Of a DNA stretch of 64,000 nucleotides, positions 1 to 11,272 are shown in pieces (positions within the stretch are counted from its first letter, which is position 1; every line of letters starts with the position of its first letter). This DNA is from Vitellaria paradoxa (taxonomy: Eukaryota > Streptophyta > Magnoliopsida > Ericales > Sapotaceae): NCBI GenBank assembly GCA_019916065.1, contig CM034239.1:45524663-45588662 (forward strand), given 5' to 3'. The position numbers and the translations under genes were made by a program. Under the pieces are notes generated by a model, which ran no database searches, was not told where the DNA came from, and saw only the letters and a list, made by a program, of their open reading frames with translations.

Positions 1-3000
1 GCTTTCCATATCAGCTGAACCACAACTCTCCTTCATGGATTCAACGTCCATGCTGGCTGTGCGGCTTTTCCTGTTCCTCCGATCCTGCAGGCAGATGGTC
101 GAAGTCTAAAAAACGTGTTCATATTTTTAAATGTAATATTCACATTTGTATGTGGTTTTGCTTTGTATGAAAAAAACTATTTAACAATTGCACTTGTCAA
201 AAAAAAAACTTAAGATTTTTCTTTTTTTTTTTTTAAATCCCGGAACCCTCACCGGTTTATTACAACCCTCAATGAACCAGGTAACCAATGGGTAAACTAA
301 GAAGATGTACGCTACCTCTCACACACACTCCGCTTGAGTCAAGTATTGTTGACAAGTCATAATATATATATATATATATATTTTGCCCTTCGGGATTAAC
401 TCGAATGGCTCGTGGATATGCTCCCCAGAGACTACACATTCTTGAAAATATTAAGATTTCTCAACAATAATTAGGATATTCATGATCCATGGATGTCTAT
501 ACTCATCCTGAGTGATAGTGACAAAGCCATATTCCAATGTGTGATTATCTGACCTGTATTATATCATTTTCCCACACATTTTTAGAAACTGATGTGAGTG
601 AGAATCCAAGAAAATATGTGTTGATACAACTCATGTTATCCCAAAACAATGTATAGAATGCGATATTGCCCCAAACATCACCATTGATGACATCACCATC
701 AAAAATAAGAAAAACTGTTGTTCCTAGTAGGGCTCATGCCAAGATGGCATAGAACAGTAGTTATGTCATTTTGCACACCTCTGCAGGAAATAAAGGGGAA
801 CAAGATGGAGTAAAGCTATGGTGGATGATCAAATGTCAATAGCCATTGCAATAGCACGTGTTCGACACAACAGTTGTGCTAGAAAGGAATCTTGCTCTAG
901 ACACTAAACTATGTACACTTCTTAAACCATCCAATTATTTCTCTCGTAAGAAAGGTAGGTGCGGATGGTGCTATCGGCAAAAACAATACCCAGAAAATTT
1001 ATCAAAATGATAAGGAATGTCATAACACTAAGCAGGTAAATAATTTTTATTATTTCTAGCTCAGACGTTTATCCGCACCTCATGATAAGGGAATTCATCA
1101 GCTTCGAGCATTTGAACAACCTGACTCATTTTGGGTCGTTTCGCTGAATCAGGATCAACGCACCTTAGCGCAACCAAAAGGGCACGCTTTAGGGCACGCA
1201 CTGTGGGTTTAACTTCAAGGTTTGGATCCACAACTTCCTCAGCTCTTCTATTCCCTACCATCATTTTAAGCCACTCCACAAGATTAACCTGCCATAAGCA
1301 TTGATAGTGCTCAATAATGGAAAAATACTTCCAACATGGCATGTCTAATATTCAAAGAAGCCCCTATTACCCTTTGGTGGGTATTTTTTTTTATCCTTTG
1401 TTTTGAGAGAGAGAACTTAGTATGGCAACCAATATTAAAGAATTTAGTACCTCATTTGCAGGACGACCATAGTCAACAGGATCCCTTCCAGTTACTGCTT
1501 CAAGCAGGAGGACACCAAAACTATAAATATCGCTCTTTTCATTTAACAGACCACTGTTAGCATACTCTGGTGCGACATAACTGTAAATTAAGTAGGGGAA
1601 AAATTTTAGTTTCCAGAACTGAAGCGATAATCAGAAAATTCCTTAAAATGATTTTTTTTTGGGGGGGGGGGGGAGCCTTTGACATAACATTACCCAAATG
1701 TTCCCATAACTCTAGTCGTTATATGACTTTCTCCAGAATCCAAGAGCTTCGCCAATCCAAAATCAGAAACCTTGGAATTGAACTCATCATCAATCAAGAT
1801 ATTGCTAGATTTTATGTCACGGTGCACGACTTTTGGCTCTATTGCTTCATGCAAATACGCAAGTCTGAACACAATTTTTCAATAGACTGTTTAAATATTT
1901 TTATAACAGAAACAAAACCAATCCAGGAAATAATTCAAGCAGCAAACAAGTTTAACAAAAAAAAAAACACGCAAGTCTGAACACAATTTTTCAATAGACT
2001 GTTTAAATATTGTTATAACAGAAACAAAACCAATCCAGGAAATAATTCAAGCAGCAAACAAGTTTAACAAAAAAAAAAAAAAAACTTACGCCTTTGCAGT
2101 ACCAAGAAGAATCTTCATTCGGGCTTCCCAAGTAAGGGTACCATGTTGGCACATAGCCCCATGAAGCCATTGTTCCAAGTTGCCATTATTCACATATTCA
2201 TAGACCAGCATTCTGCATGAAATCAGGATCCAAACTTAATGCAGCCAAAACTAATTGATAGGGAAGAATTACATATTAGTTGCTTGGACATGGCATAGAA
2301 ATTGTTATTGGACACGGCATAGAAATTGTTATTAGACACATTCCAAATGTTTGTAAAGAACAAAATAAATACTAATCAAACCCAAAAAAAATAAAAAATT
2401 GTCAACGAATCTACCTGTGAACTCCTTCTATGCAGTAACCAAGGAGTCGCACGAGATTCTTATGTCGAACATGGCCTATAGCCTCCACTTCAACCCTAAA
2501 TTCTTTCTCAGCCTGCCCCCTATAAAGCAAATTTGTGTACAATATACACATCAACTAAAAGATTAAAAATAAATTATGAGATGGATTCCCAAAACATTGA
2601 AAGTTTTCTAAGCATCCTTACAGATTGTTAAGAAGCTTCTTGACTGCAACCTCAGTCCCATTGATGAGCCTGCCCTTGTAAACAACTCCATATCCACCTT
2701 CCCCAAGCACATTCTCCGATGAGAAACGATTTGTTGCAAGCGCAAGGTCTCTAAGAGTAAACCAGTGACCCCACCCAAGATGCGAGATTTCTGGCAATCC
2801 AATCAAAGGAGAAGCCATTGGAAATCCATATGATAGTGATGCGTGCTTTAGGATAGTCCCGGAACTTCCCTCTTCCCCTGATTGTGAACTGCAACCCCTC
2901 TCGTGATGATAAATTGAGCTGCATTGACTGATATTATCAGCGTCACTCGATTTGCTCACACCCAAATGAACTAACATTTTCTCTGAATTCCTATCACTTG

Positions 3001-3280
3001 ATTTATCATGAACTGTCAGAAGTAAACTCTCTGGATGATCATGGAAATTTGGAGCCCCAACTCTAACAACACTGATATCTTTTGAGACATTGGGTATTCG
3101 GGAAAGTGAATATTTGTCCAACGTTCTCCTACTTTTTCTCCGAAGTGTGACCCATAAAGATAAGATGCAGAGTATCAAAATTATGAATGCACCCACACAT
3201 ATACCAATTAAAACCCATAGTTTTAGGCCCAAAAATGGAATTTTCCTTGATAATTCAGCATTCAAACTCTCTGATGACAT
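1..3280 (-). CDS. Receptor-like protein kinase, GPK1/At5g18500 type (3' end beyond window)
   Basis: Membrane-anchored Ser/Thr kinase. Coding exons read on the minus strand: 3280-2622, 2519-2415, 2212-2090, 1864-1694, 1580-1451, 1288-1079 and 84-1 (open at the edge). All introns are GT-AG and phases agree, giving 494 codons so far. A short outer N-terminus is followed by one membrane helix (about residues 15-40, [18 protein letters not shown]) and a basic stop-transfer stretch. The kinase domain begins late in exon 1 with the glycine loop [11 protein letters not shown] and lysine VAVKK. Exon 4 carries HRDIKSSN and DFGLAKLL, exon 5 the APEY segment, so the catalytic residues are intact. The last exon begins [11 protein letters not shown], the basic tail typical of this family. 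ATG 3278-3280 was chosen because the helix and family N-terminus follow it; an in-frame ATG 15 codons upstream looks like leader. Ligand and substrate are unknown. Confidence 0.9.
85..1078 (-). other. Last visible intron of the receptor kinase gene
   Basis: A 994-bp GT-AG intron between the exon ending after PYHE and the exon beginning DRRNRK. If the donor is not used, the frame reads five more codons and stops at 1061-1063, giving a kinase lacking the basic C-terminal tail. It contains a (TA)n run near 362-381. No gene is visible inside. Confidence 0.7.
1857..2080 (-). repeat. 112-bp tandem duplication in receptor kinase intron 3, carrying a copy of the 3' splice site
   Basis: The segment starting at 1857 recurs at 1969 with a period of 112 bp and few differences. 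The unit includes the acceptor of exon 4 and the first few exon bases, so the intron holds two copies of the same 3' splice site, about 1865 and about 1977. Only the copy at 1864/1865 continues into the LAYLHEA coding sequence. Confidence 0.85.
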
Positions 3281-4400
3281 TGTTGGTGACCGATATATGA
3301 TAAAACCAAATTGCGCGCTGCCCACCGAGCTTTTGGAGTGTAAATTAAACCATTACCACCTGGATTCCATAAACACATTAGCTTCCCCATAAATCAGAAC
3401 GCTCAAAACATACAAAACTTTTGGTTGGATTTTAACTGTGATTATTTGTTCAGAACAAACAAGCATAATCATCATGATTCAACACTCGAAGCCACAAATT
3501 AAATAAAGGAAAAGTATCAAACCAATCTAAGGCCAAAAAAAAAACACTTTGCCTAATCTGATCAAAACAACCAGACATCAATACGGAAAATTAACAATGA
3601 AAAGTAACCTGGTATGAGAATTCAAGTACATTTGTATTAACAGATTCAAGATATTTTCTACTGTTTCAGGCATTTAATAAAACAAGAAAACCCCAATTTC
3701 CATGTATGCATTGTAAATCAGAAATCAATGTAATTTCAACAAATACATACTCATCAATCTCCAACCTTCAAGTCACAAACTAATTCCTAAAAATAGGAAT
3801 AAAATCAGAAAGAGAATGACTTGTCATCCAAGGAAAAGAAAGACAGAAAAAGAAATGTGAACCCAATCTAAAATGATTCCAAAGAGAAAGCACTTACCTT
3901 TGCATTGATCTTAACCTAGCCCCCTTGATCTTCTTCCTTGAGAACCCAAAGAAGCAAAGAAAGGGCCTTTTTTTGAACCAACAGAGACTCAACAAGCATA
4001 GATAGGCCAATGTAGAGTTGAAATAACACAAAATCACAAAACCACAAAAGCCCAGGAGAAAGTTAACAGATGAAGAGGAGTGATTTAGAAGCACAAGGGT
4101 ATGGCCAGGCACTGGCCAAAAGAGAATTGAGAAACCAATAAAAGAAAATGCTCAATTAAAGCCAGACAAAAATCTAATCTTTGAAGGCCAAGCGTAGAAA
4201 GAAAATGTATGTGAGAGAGAGAGAGAGAGAAGGTGGGTGAAGTGGTTGGTGGGGTTGTGTGAATGTGGAGGAGAGCGGGACCTCGGAAAGCTGGAAAGAA
4301 AGCTTGGTTTGCAATGGAGGAAACCAGAGAGAGAGAAGCAGTAAAGGGAAAGCAAAAATGAGTTGATCGGAGATTGCATTTATAGCTGAGTAACAAAATT
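3281..4400 (-). promoter_or_regulatory. 5' leader and promoter region of the receptor kinase gene
   Basis: Upstream of the start codon on the minus strand lies a strong donor-like site (AAG followed by GTAAGTG at 3897-3891), suggesting a non-coding leader exon upstream and a leader intron of roughly 0.5 kb. The matching acceptor is not certain. The short open frames in 3890-4400 look non-coding (CT-rich, low complexity). Confidence 0.45.
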
Positions 4401-4503
4401 TATGGAAAAGTGAAACCCCCCAAGCAGAAGAAAAGAGAAAAATGCGAACGTGACTCTCTCAATTACAACAGAGAGAGAAAGAGAGACAGAGAGAGAGAGA
4501 CAG
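4210..4503. repeat. GA/CT-rich tracts
   Basis: Short (GA)n runs near 4213-4230 and 4467-4503 in the presumed promoter of the receptor kinase. Such tracts are common near plant transcription starts. Confidence 0.6.
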
Positions 4504-4892
4504 AGTCAACCCTACTGGAGGGAACTCCAAATCTAATTTGCTCGGAGGTATAATTACTAGATTGTCCTTTTCCTTGAAAGGAAGAGATTTTAAAGTGTTT
4601 TTAAAATGCTAAAAAATGTGATAAAATTAAATAAAATAAAATATATTATGAATTCGCAGTTTGCAAGATAAAACATAAATGATTTTTAAAATTTTTTATT
4701 TTTTCACCATCTTTTAAAATTTTTTGTTAGTCCAAAATAGAGGAGTGAAAATTTTGGTTACAATTAAAAATGATTGTAAGTTTTTTAGAGTATTTTCTTT
4801 TTTTTTTTTTGTTTTTGTGTCACTCGGAGAGGTGAAAAATTTTGTTGCAATTAACAATGATTGTATGAGGTACAATCTCTTCTGTATCTTGA

Positions 4893-5022
4893 AGCACTGT
4901 GAACTCAAGCAAACTTTGAGTATCGGACCAATTCACACACACCCACGCACACACATATGAGCACTGTGAACTCAAGCAAACTTTGACTATCGGACCAATT
5001 CACACACACCGACGCACACACA
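4893..5022. repeat. 67-bp tandem duplication
   Basis: The segment from 4893 (agcactgtgaactcaagc...) recurs from 4960 with a 67-bp period. Each copy ends in a CA-rich stretch. It directly precedes the SINE-like repeats. Confidence 0.8.
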
Positions 5023-5039
5023 AATGTGTATACTTCTGA

Positions 5040-5290
5040 GGTCGGAAAGAAGTCTATAATTACTATCTATGGGTGTACTTTGTGTGAAGTCTGTCCCATG
5101 AACCTAACCGGTAAAGGCTCACGATGAAGTAAACCAGTTTAAGTACGTCCTAACTAATCAGTTTAGCCAGAAAGACTGTTAGACAATCTTCAACAATAGA
5201 GGATTACCGTCTCCCCCCGAAGGGAGAGTCGATCCCAAGACTTCTTACCTGGCCCAGGTCCTTACGGCAGTTGATCAAACCAACCCAACT
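5040..5290 (-). repeat. SINE-like repeat, copy 1
   Basis: On the minus strand this stretch carries a GGGATCGACTC motif resembling a pol III B box and a gcctttaccggttagg motif shared with the neighbouring copy at 5340-5580. The two copies are diverged relatives in the same orientation. No clear A box, tail or target duplication was established, so the tRNA-derived SINE assignment is tentative. Confidence 0.4.
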
Positions 5291-5339
5291 ACCCTCGAAA
5301 GGACACATATGTGTATACTTGGACAATCAAATTCTTCTG

Positions 5340-5580
5340 GTACGTGGAAGTCCGCAGCTGCTACCCCGTACTGGGGTGTGCACAGGGCGAAGCACGCTCC
5401 AGGACCCTAACCGGCAAAGGCTCCTGGAGAGTTAACCAGCCTAGGCAAGCCCTGGCTGACCGGCACGACCGAGAGGAGGCCATTAGGCACCCGCCATTAC
5501 AACGGTAACCCACCCCCCGTGGAGGAGTCGAACCCGGAACCTCGAGAGACCCAAGCTCTAAGGCGAGCCCGACTTAATTC
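5340..5580 (-). repeat. SINE-like repeat, copy 2, GC-rich
   Basis: Minus strand contains GGGTTCGACTCC, a near-consensus pol III B box, and gcctttgccggttaggg, shared with copy 1. It is much more GC-rich than the surrounding DNA. A 65-codon open frame on the plus strand here is not considered a gene. Confidence 0.45.
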
Positions 5581-6726
5581 TTGTTTATATATAATGAATG
5601 TTCACGTTGTAATGCATTAATTAAATTTTTGTTTTAGATTTTGTAATGAGTATACATAATGTTTGTTTACATTATTATCCTATTATTGACACTTTCTCAA
5701 ATTTAAGTCGAAATAATTTTTTTTAATAATTAAGTTGAAATATTTAAAATTAAAAAAAAAAAGTAAATGTGGGACCTTTGTAAATAGCATCTCTTGATTT
5801 TGAAAATCTCTCCTCCGTTTGTGAATTTAAGAGAGAAAATAAAAAGAAAAAAAATATTAGTTACGAGAAGGGACAAAATTAAGATTTTGAGTTTGGGTGA
5901 CCAAAAAAATTATAATTAATATTATAAATTATATTTAATAAATAAAATATAAAATAATATATTTGTATAGATGGCATAATTAATTGACTTTCTAATTTTT
6001 GGATTATATATAATAATTAAGAAAAATAACTAAATTTTAAAAATACTAGTCCATAACCTAAATTTTTTTACTTAAAAATTTATATGTACTGTTGGTGGTA
6101 TTTTTCAAACTAAGGTTCCGTCTCAAAACCGGTAGCTGGTAGTTTAGCTATTAGTTATTAGCTTTTTGGCTTTTTTTTAGAATGACCAAATTTACCCTTT
6201 TATATTTTAAACTTTTTTTAAACATTGAAGAGTAAAAAGTCAAATTAATAAAAGTTAAAAAGTTAACAACTAAAAAGTTAACTTTTTTCCTTCCCAAACA
6301 CAAAAAGTTAATTTTTTAGTAGTTAGTTAGTAACCAACTATATAAAAATTAGCTTTTTTATTTTCGAACTAAAATCAACTATTTTTTAAAATGTTAAGGG
6401 GGCCGAACTATAGTATATATATTTTTTTTCAAAAAAACAATATATGAGCAACGGTTTCTAAAACTTAGGAGGTCATTGCTACTCCTAAAATCCCTTAACT
6501 TCGTCCCTAGTTAGGAGAAAAGAGAAAATAAATGAAATAATAACATTTTTCTTATTTGTTTGTAAGTTCAAGAAAGAAAATATAATAATTTTCTTTCTTT
6601 TTATTTGTGAGTTGTGAAGAAACGCAAAGAAAAAAGTGTATATTATTTTTCTAAAATTAAATCTTTTGAACAGTTTGAGAATTGTCAATTATTTAGATCT
6701 AATATATGCTTGTAATTATTTTTTGG
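5581..6726. other. AT-rich intergenic DNA
   Basis: No gene seen. About 6110-6405 has a loosely palindromic stretch rich in agtta/taact words (ccggtagctggtagtttagc at one side, repeated agttagttag at the other) that may be an old foldback element, but its ends cannot be fixed. Confidence 0.5.
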
Positions 6727-7072
6727 GTAAAGTACAAATAATAGCCTTACAGTTTACCCTCAGTATTACTTTGGTCCCACACGACGTTTCAATAGCAACA
6801 GTCAAATTCCTACACTTTCGGTCAAGTATCAATTCAGTCCTTCTGTTAGTTGACCGTTAAAAACAACCGTTAGATTAAAAATGACACTGAGGGTAAACTA
6901 TAAATGAAATTATCATTTTATCCTCAGTATAACAGTTATTTCTATTGGTCAACTAACAGAAGTACTAAATTGATACTTGATCGAAAGTGTAGGGATTTGA
7001 CTGTTGCAATTGAAACGTGTGGGACTAAAGTGATACCGAGGGTAAACTATAGGGGTATTTTTTGAAATTTAC
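6727..7072. mobile_element. Foldback MITE with arms of about 140 bp
   Basis: The left arm from 6727 and the reverse complement of the right arm ending at 7072 align over about 140 bp; both contain agtttaccctc and caagtatcaattnagt. The arms occupy most of the 346-bp element. Flanks attattttttgg and atttatttttc could be a degenerate 9-10 bp target duplication, which would suit a Mutator-like element. It has no coding capacity. Confidence 0.75.
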
Positions 7073-8341
7073 ATTTATTTTTCTTATTCTTTATTTTATA
7101 AGTAAATATGTCATTTTAAAAGTTTCATTAATTCACTTTTATTTTCTCTCTGTTTCCTCCACTTTAAGAAGAATGAAAATTTTAAAATTTTAACACTAAA
7201 TTTTCTTCTCTTTTTTTTTTTTTTTTTTCATTTCATCTCATTTTTTTCTTTTCTTTCCAATAAAAACTCACAAACAAGAGATAGATTATAAAATATTTTA
7301 TTTTCTTTCCACGTCACTCCATCCAACACAGGCTGTAAACTTGCATATTCTTTATTAGTAGTACTAATTAGTATTCCTTAATAACTTTAATGAAATCGCG
7401 TCAACATTATAGAAAAAAAAAAGGTAAATAATACAATTAGTCCTACTAAATACTGCATGGTTTTAGATAATAGAAGTAACAGTGATGGATTCATATTGAA
7501 ACATTTCCAATCTAATTTATAGATTTAGAAAGTCAAATTACATCGATCTATTTCTATTTCTGTTATATTTCTTTTCTTTTATAGATTGAGAAAGTCAAAT
7601 TTAGTCCATTTAAGATGAACTTTAATATTGTCATGAATTTATGGAAAAATAATTGGTATTGCCTCAACTACGATTTTTTATTTTGTTGATAATTCAAGGT
7701 ATTCGGGGCAAATTGTACGCACTTCAACTAATTTCCAGGGAATTAAAGTTAACGATCAGATAAATTTTCAGTGACACTGAAAAGACTCGAACTCGTAATT
7801 ACTAGAAAGCAAATCTAAGATTTTATCAATTAAGTTACCCGTTAGAGTTAGTATTGTCCTAGTTACATTATAAGAGACCTCCTTATATATATTTACATAT
7901 TTTTTTGCATTACAATAAAGAGATGTGTAAGAATTATTATTCTTTTGATTTACTTTCAATTAATAAACTCAAAGCTCAAGTAGAGAATAAATGACTTATG
8001 GATTGGCTCCAAAATAGAGATTCCACAGGAGAGACTACAATTGCTTTACACATTAAACTCTTTTTATTGAATTTTATAACAATTAATATATAATTTTACG
8101 TTTTGCCTTAATTTGACCATGCCAGCTTTCATGGGCATGCAATTGGATAAATTATTACGGCCATTTAAATATCTAGCAATGCTATTTCTGGCTTCAATAA
8201 ATTCAGACTGACAAAATTCAAAAAACCGAAATCTAATTCTATGGGTAAAAACTGTAAAATGGTGCGCATTTGACTAACCCAACAAATTTTAAATTCTGCT
8301 GTAACGGTTACCGAGGGCAATTATGTAAATTGAATTGCACT
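7073..8341. other. AT-rich intergenic DNA
   Basis: No gene, RNA or clear element recognised. Confidence 0.5.

Positions 8342-8383
<42 letters not shown>
8342..8383. repeat. Compound (TG)n(AG)n microsatellite
   Basis: About 26 bases of alternating TG followed by about 16 bases of AG. Confidence 0.95.
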
Positions 8384-8811
8384 TTACTTCTAGTTAACAA
8401 ATGTGACTTTCTTGAATGTAATAATTAAGGGCTGGGGAGGAGATAAAGCCTTCTCCAACGGAGTCAAAACAAAGGCTTTGATTTGAAGCATAACTTTTGA
8501 ATAAAGTATATGCCTCAAGCAAATCCCTTTTTAATGACCGAATAAATTAAAATGACAGAAGGTTAATTATTGGTCATATGGAATGTGTTATAAACATATA
8601 TGTGTGTGTGTTAATGACAATCTTAGCCAGACGGGACCCACCTCATTGGGCAAATTTTGACTTTTGATTGGATGATCTATGCCCCTCGATATTATTCAGG
8701 AATTTCTAGTACCAGCAGCAAAATACATATATATATATACAGAAATTCAAAGGATCTGAGAGATATATATGGTACAAAGGATGAGAAAGTTGAACCACCA
8801 GCAAACCCTGG

Positions 8812-8836
8812 CACGTGGACACATGCATCGCACGTG
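8812..8836. promoter_or_regulatory. G-box / RY / G-box cluster
   Basis: CACGTG at 8812-8817, the RY motif CATGCA at 8822-8827, and CACGTG at 8831-8836. G-boxes bind bZIP/bHLH factors and RY motifs bind B3 factors; together they are typical of seed/ABA promoters. No gene start was found beside it, so function is inference. Confidence 0.4.
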
Positions 8837-8839
8837 GAG

Positions 8840-10064
8840 GACTTCTTTCTTCTCCACACAGCCAAGTCCTTGTTATATGTAAATTAATGACTCCATCCTC
8901 GCTTTTTTTCCAGTCCAGAATCTATACAACCCTCTTCCTCCTGGCTTTTCTTTGTCAATTGCATAATATAAAAGCAATTATACAACTCATTTACACCCTT
9001 ACTTTTGTGCGTCGATGAGTTATTTAATTGATAGAGTTTACGAGCATAAGGAAACAAAAGATAATCTTCAACAAACCAATTTTCTTGCCTCAAAAAAAAA
9101 AAAAAAAAAACCAATTTTCTAATTTTTCCTTTTTCCAATACATTTTTCCTCCCAGAACCCAAGTTCCACCATAGCCAAACAAGAGAAATCATTTTAAATC
9201 ATCCCCCTTTTACTTTTTCTTTCAATAAATTCTCAATCTAAACACAACATTAATCTTCGTAATATAGAATTAGTGGGACTCGAGTAAATTCCATTGATCT
9301 AATTTTTGAATTAACTTCAAAGTATTGAGAGGGAGATCTTAGAAGCAAGATAAGATCATTTTCAACAGATGAAGCAGTTGTTCTCAGACGAAGGGGCAAA
9401 AAGCTCCAAGCTTTTAAGCTTCTAGTATTCTGCTTCCAATGTGCATGCAAGTCATAAGTTAAAAGTAAATATATATATATTTTTTTTTAACTTGGAAGGA
9501 CACCAATTATTGCCTATTAGTAATTAAGGATGTTTCTTGTCCTTCCCTGTCAAAGAGGTAGGTATCAACACAAGTCAACCACAACATGATATTACACTGA
9601 TACAGGGGATCAACAACCTTACATGCATGCACATCACATAAAAGTTTTCCTCACAGAAAGTTGTCCTCTGTGGATGTCAAAGTTCACCCAAATCTGGTCT
9701 TCACCCCCCAAAGTTCACCCAAATCTGCATTTTACAACATAAGATTACTCAAAATGCTGTTCCCTCGAGTGTTGCCTGAAAAAGGAGAATATCAATGATT
9801 AATCACGAATAGAGGTAAAATAAATGAAAATGGGTATTGAGAAGAATAAATTGCTAGAAAAAAGGCAGCCCAGTATACAACATTCCACATTGCAGGATCC
9901 AAGGAGGATCAAATGAAAGCAATCTCCCCTTTACAAGCAGATAAACTGATTCTAAATTCAAACCCTTGAACGGTGGGTCACAATAGAACAACCTCACCAG
10001 TGCTCCAATAGAACAAATCATTTTAGAATAAAATAATAAAAAAAAATCTTTGTACACCATGTTA
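8840..10064. other. Intergenic DNA without a recognised gene
   Basis: Contains short open frames only, a poly-A run near 9090-9108 and a short direct repeat of caaagttcacccaaatctg near 9679 and 9709. Nothing here resembles a known family. Confidence 0.5.
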
Positions 10065-10069
10065 GGTAC

Positions 10070-11267
10070 TGTTAAAATAAAAAATAAAAGACAAGGAATA
10101 GAATTGAAGAGAGAGATAATATAATATTTATATCTTGTCATATATATCATAAAGGTAAAGAAGAGATTTTTAAATAGGCGTACAGTGAGTGATATGTATA
10201 GTAATGATCTACATATTAAAATAAACCTAACCACTTACTAAAAAGTAAAATATAGAATATTCTAATATTGGTAATATATATAAATAATATAGAATATTCT
10301 AATACCCTCCCTCAAACTCAAGTTGGTTGAGTTTGGTAATAAAAAATACTAAAAACAACTGGACTGGATAATAGAAAAAACCGTGAGCATAGAATTTGGA
10401 GCTGTGTGATTGCTGGCGGCGATAAAGTTTTGATAATGAGTTTCTGAAAAAATTTCGCTACTACTATTATGATTATTTTTTGGATTAGAGGTCAATAAAT
10501 AACTAAATAGAATATACAGTATGCGAAATGGAATGAGAAAAACAAAACCGTAAAAACGTCAGAGGAAAAACAACAGTACATTGCTCTCCAGAGTTTACGG
10601 CTAATAAAAAAGATTGATATTTGTTGATGTATTATAGTTGATTCCGTCAAGAACAGTACTATGAATAGGATAAACAACAGAATGCTAATATGTCATCCTA
10701 AATAAAAAATGTACTAAGATGGTGAAATACGAAAACACATAGGTCAGAATTGAAATAAAAAGTGTCAAAAAAACCCTGAGAACCAGTCCAAACGGTGGAA
10801 GAAATAAAATTCTACAATAGTTGTGGTGGTGTTATAGCAGAGTAAGGCTCTGAAGAAAAAAACACCAGAAAAGAAAAAAAAAAACGTAGAAATTTCTGAT
10901 ACTATATTAATATAGAGCATGAAAGAATTCTTTGAATGGTGATGAAAAATAGTGCAGCAGAATGATGCTACACCAGAGAAATTTAAAGAAAAAAAAACAC
11001 ACAGAATCTAGCTATGATACCATATAAAATGAAAAAATAAAAGACAAAGAACAGAATTAGAGAGAGATATAATATAATGCCTACGTCTTATCATATATCT
11101 CATAAAGGTAAAGAAGAGACTTTTAAATAGTCTCACAATGAGTGGCATGTATAATAATGATTTACATATTAAAATAAATCTAACTACTAACTAAAAAGTA
11201 AATAATAACATAATATAGGTAATATATATAAATGATATATCATAATGTAATATAAAATATTCTAACA
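10070..11267 (-). mobile_element. Complete non-autonomous TRIM/LARD-type LTR element
   Basis: Two direct LTRs of about 235-245 bp (10070-10304 and about 11023-11267) flank about 0.7 kb of non-coding DNA. Beside the right LTR, on the minus strand, sits a TGGTATCATAGC primer-binding site (11022-11011) resembling the initiator-Met tRNA site of plant copia elements. Beside the left LTR is a purine tract TTTGAGGGAGGG on the minus strand. The element is bounded by an exact 5-bp target duplication GGTAC (10065-10069 and 11268-11272). No gag or pol could be read, so it must have moved using proteins from another element. Confidence 0.88.
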
Positions 11268-11272
11268 GGTAC

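Noticed and set aside
5311..5508. 65-codon frame in the GC-rich repeat
   Set aside because: Explained by the SINE-like repeat; no protein features.
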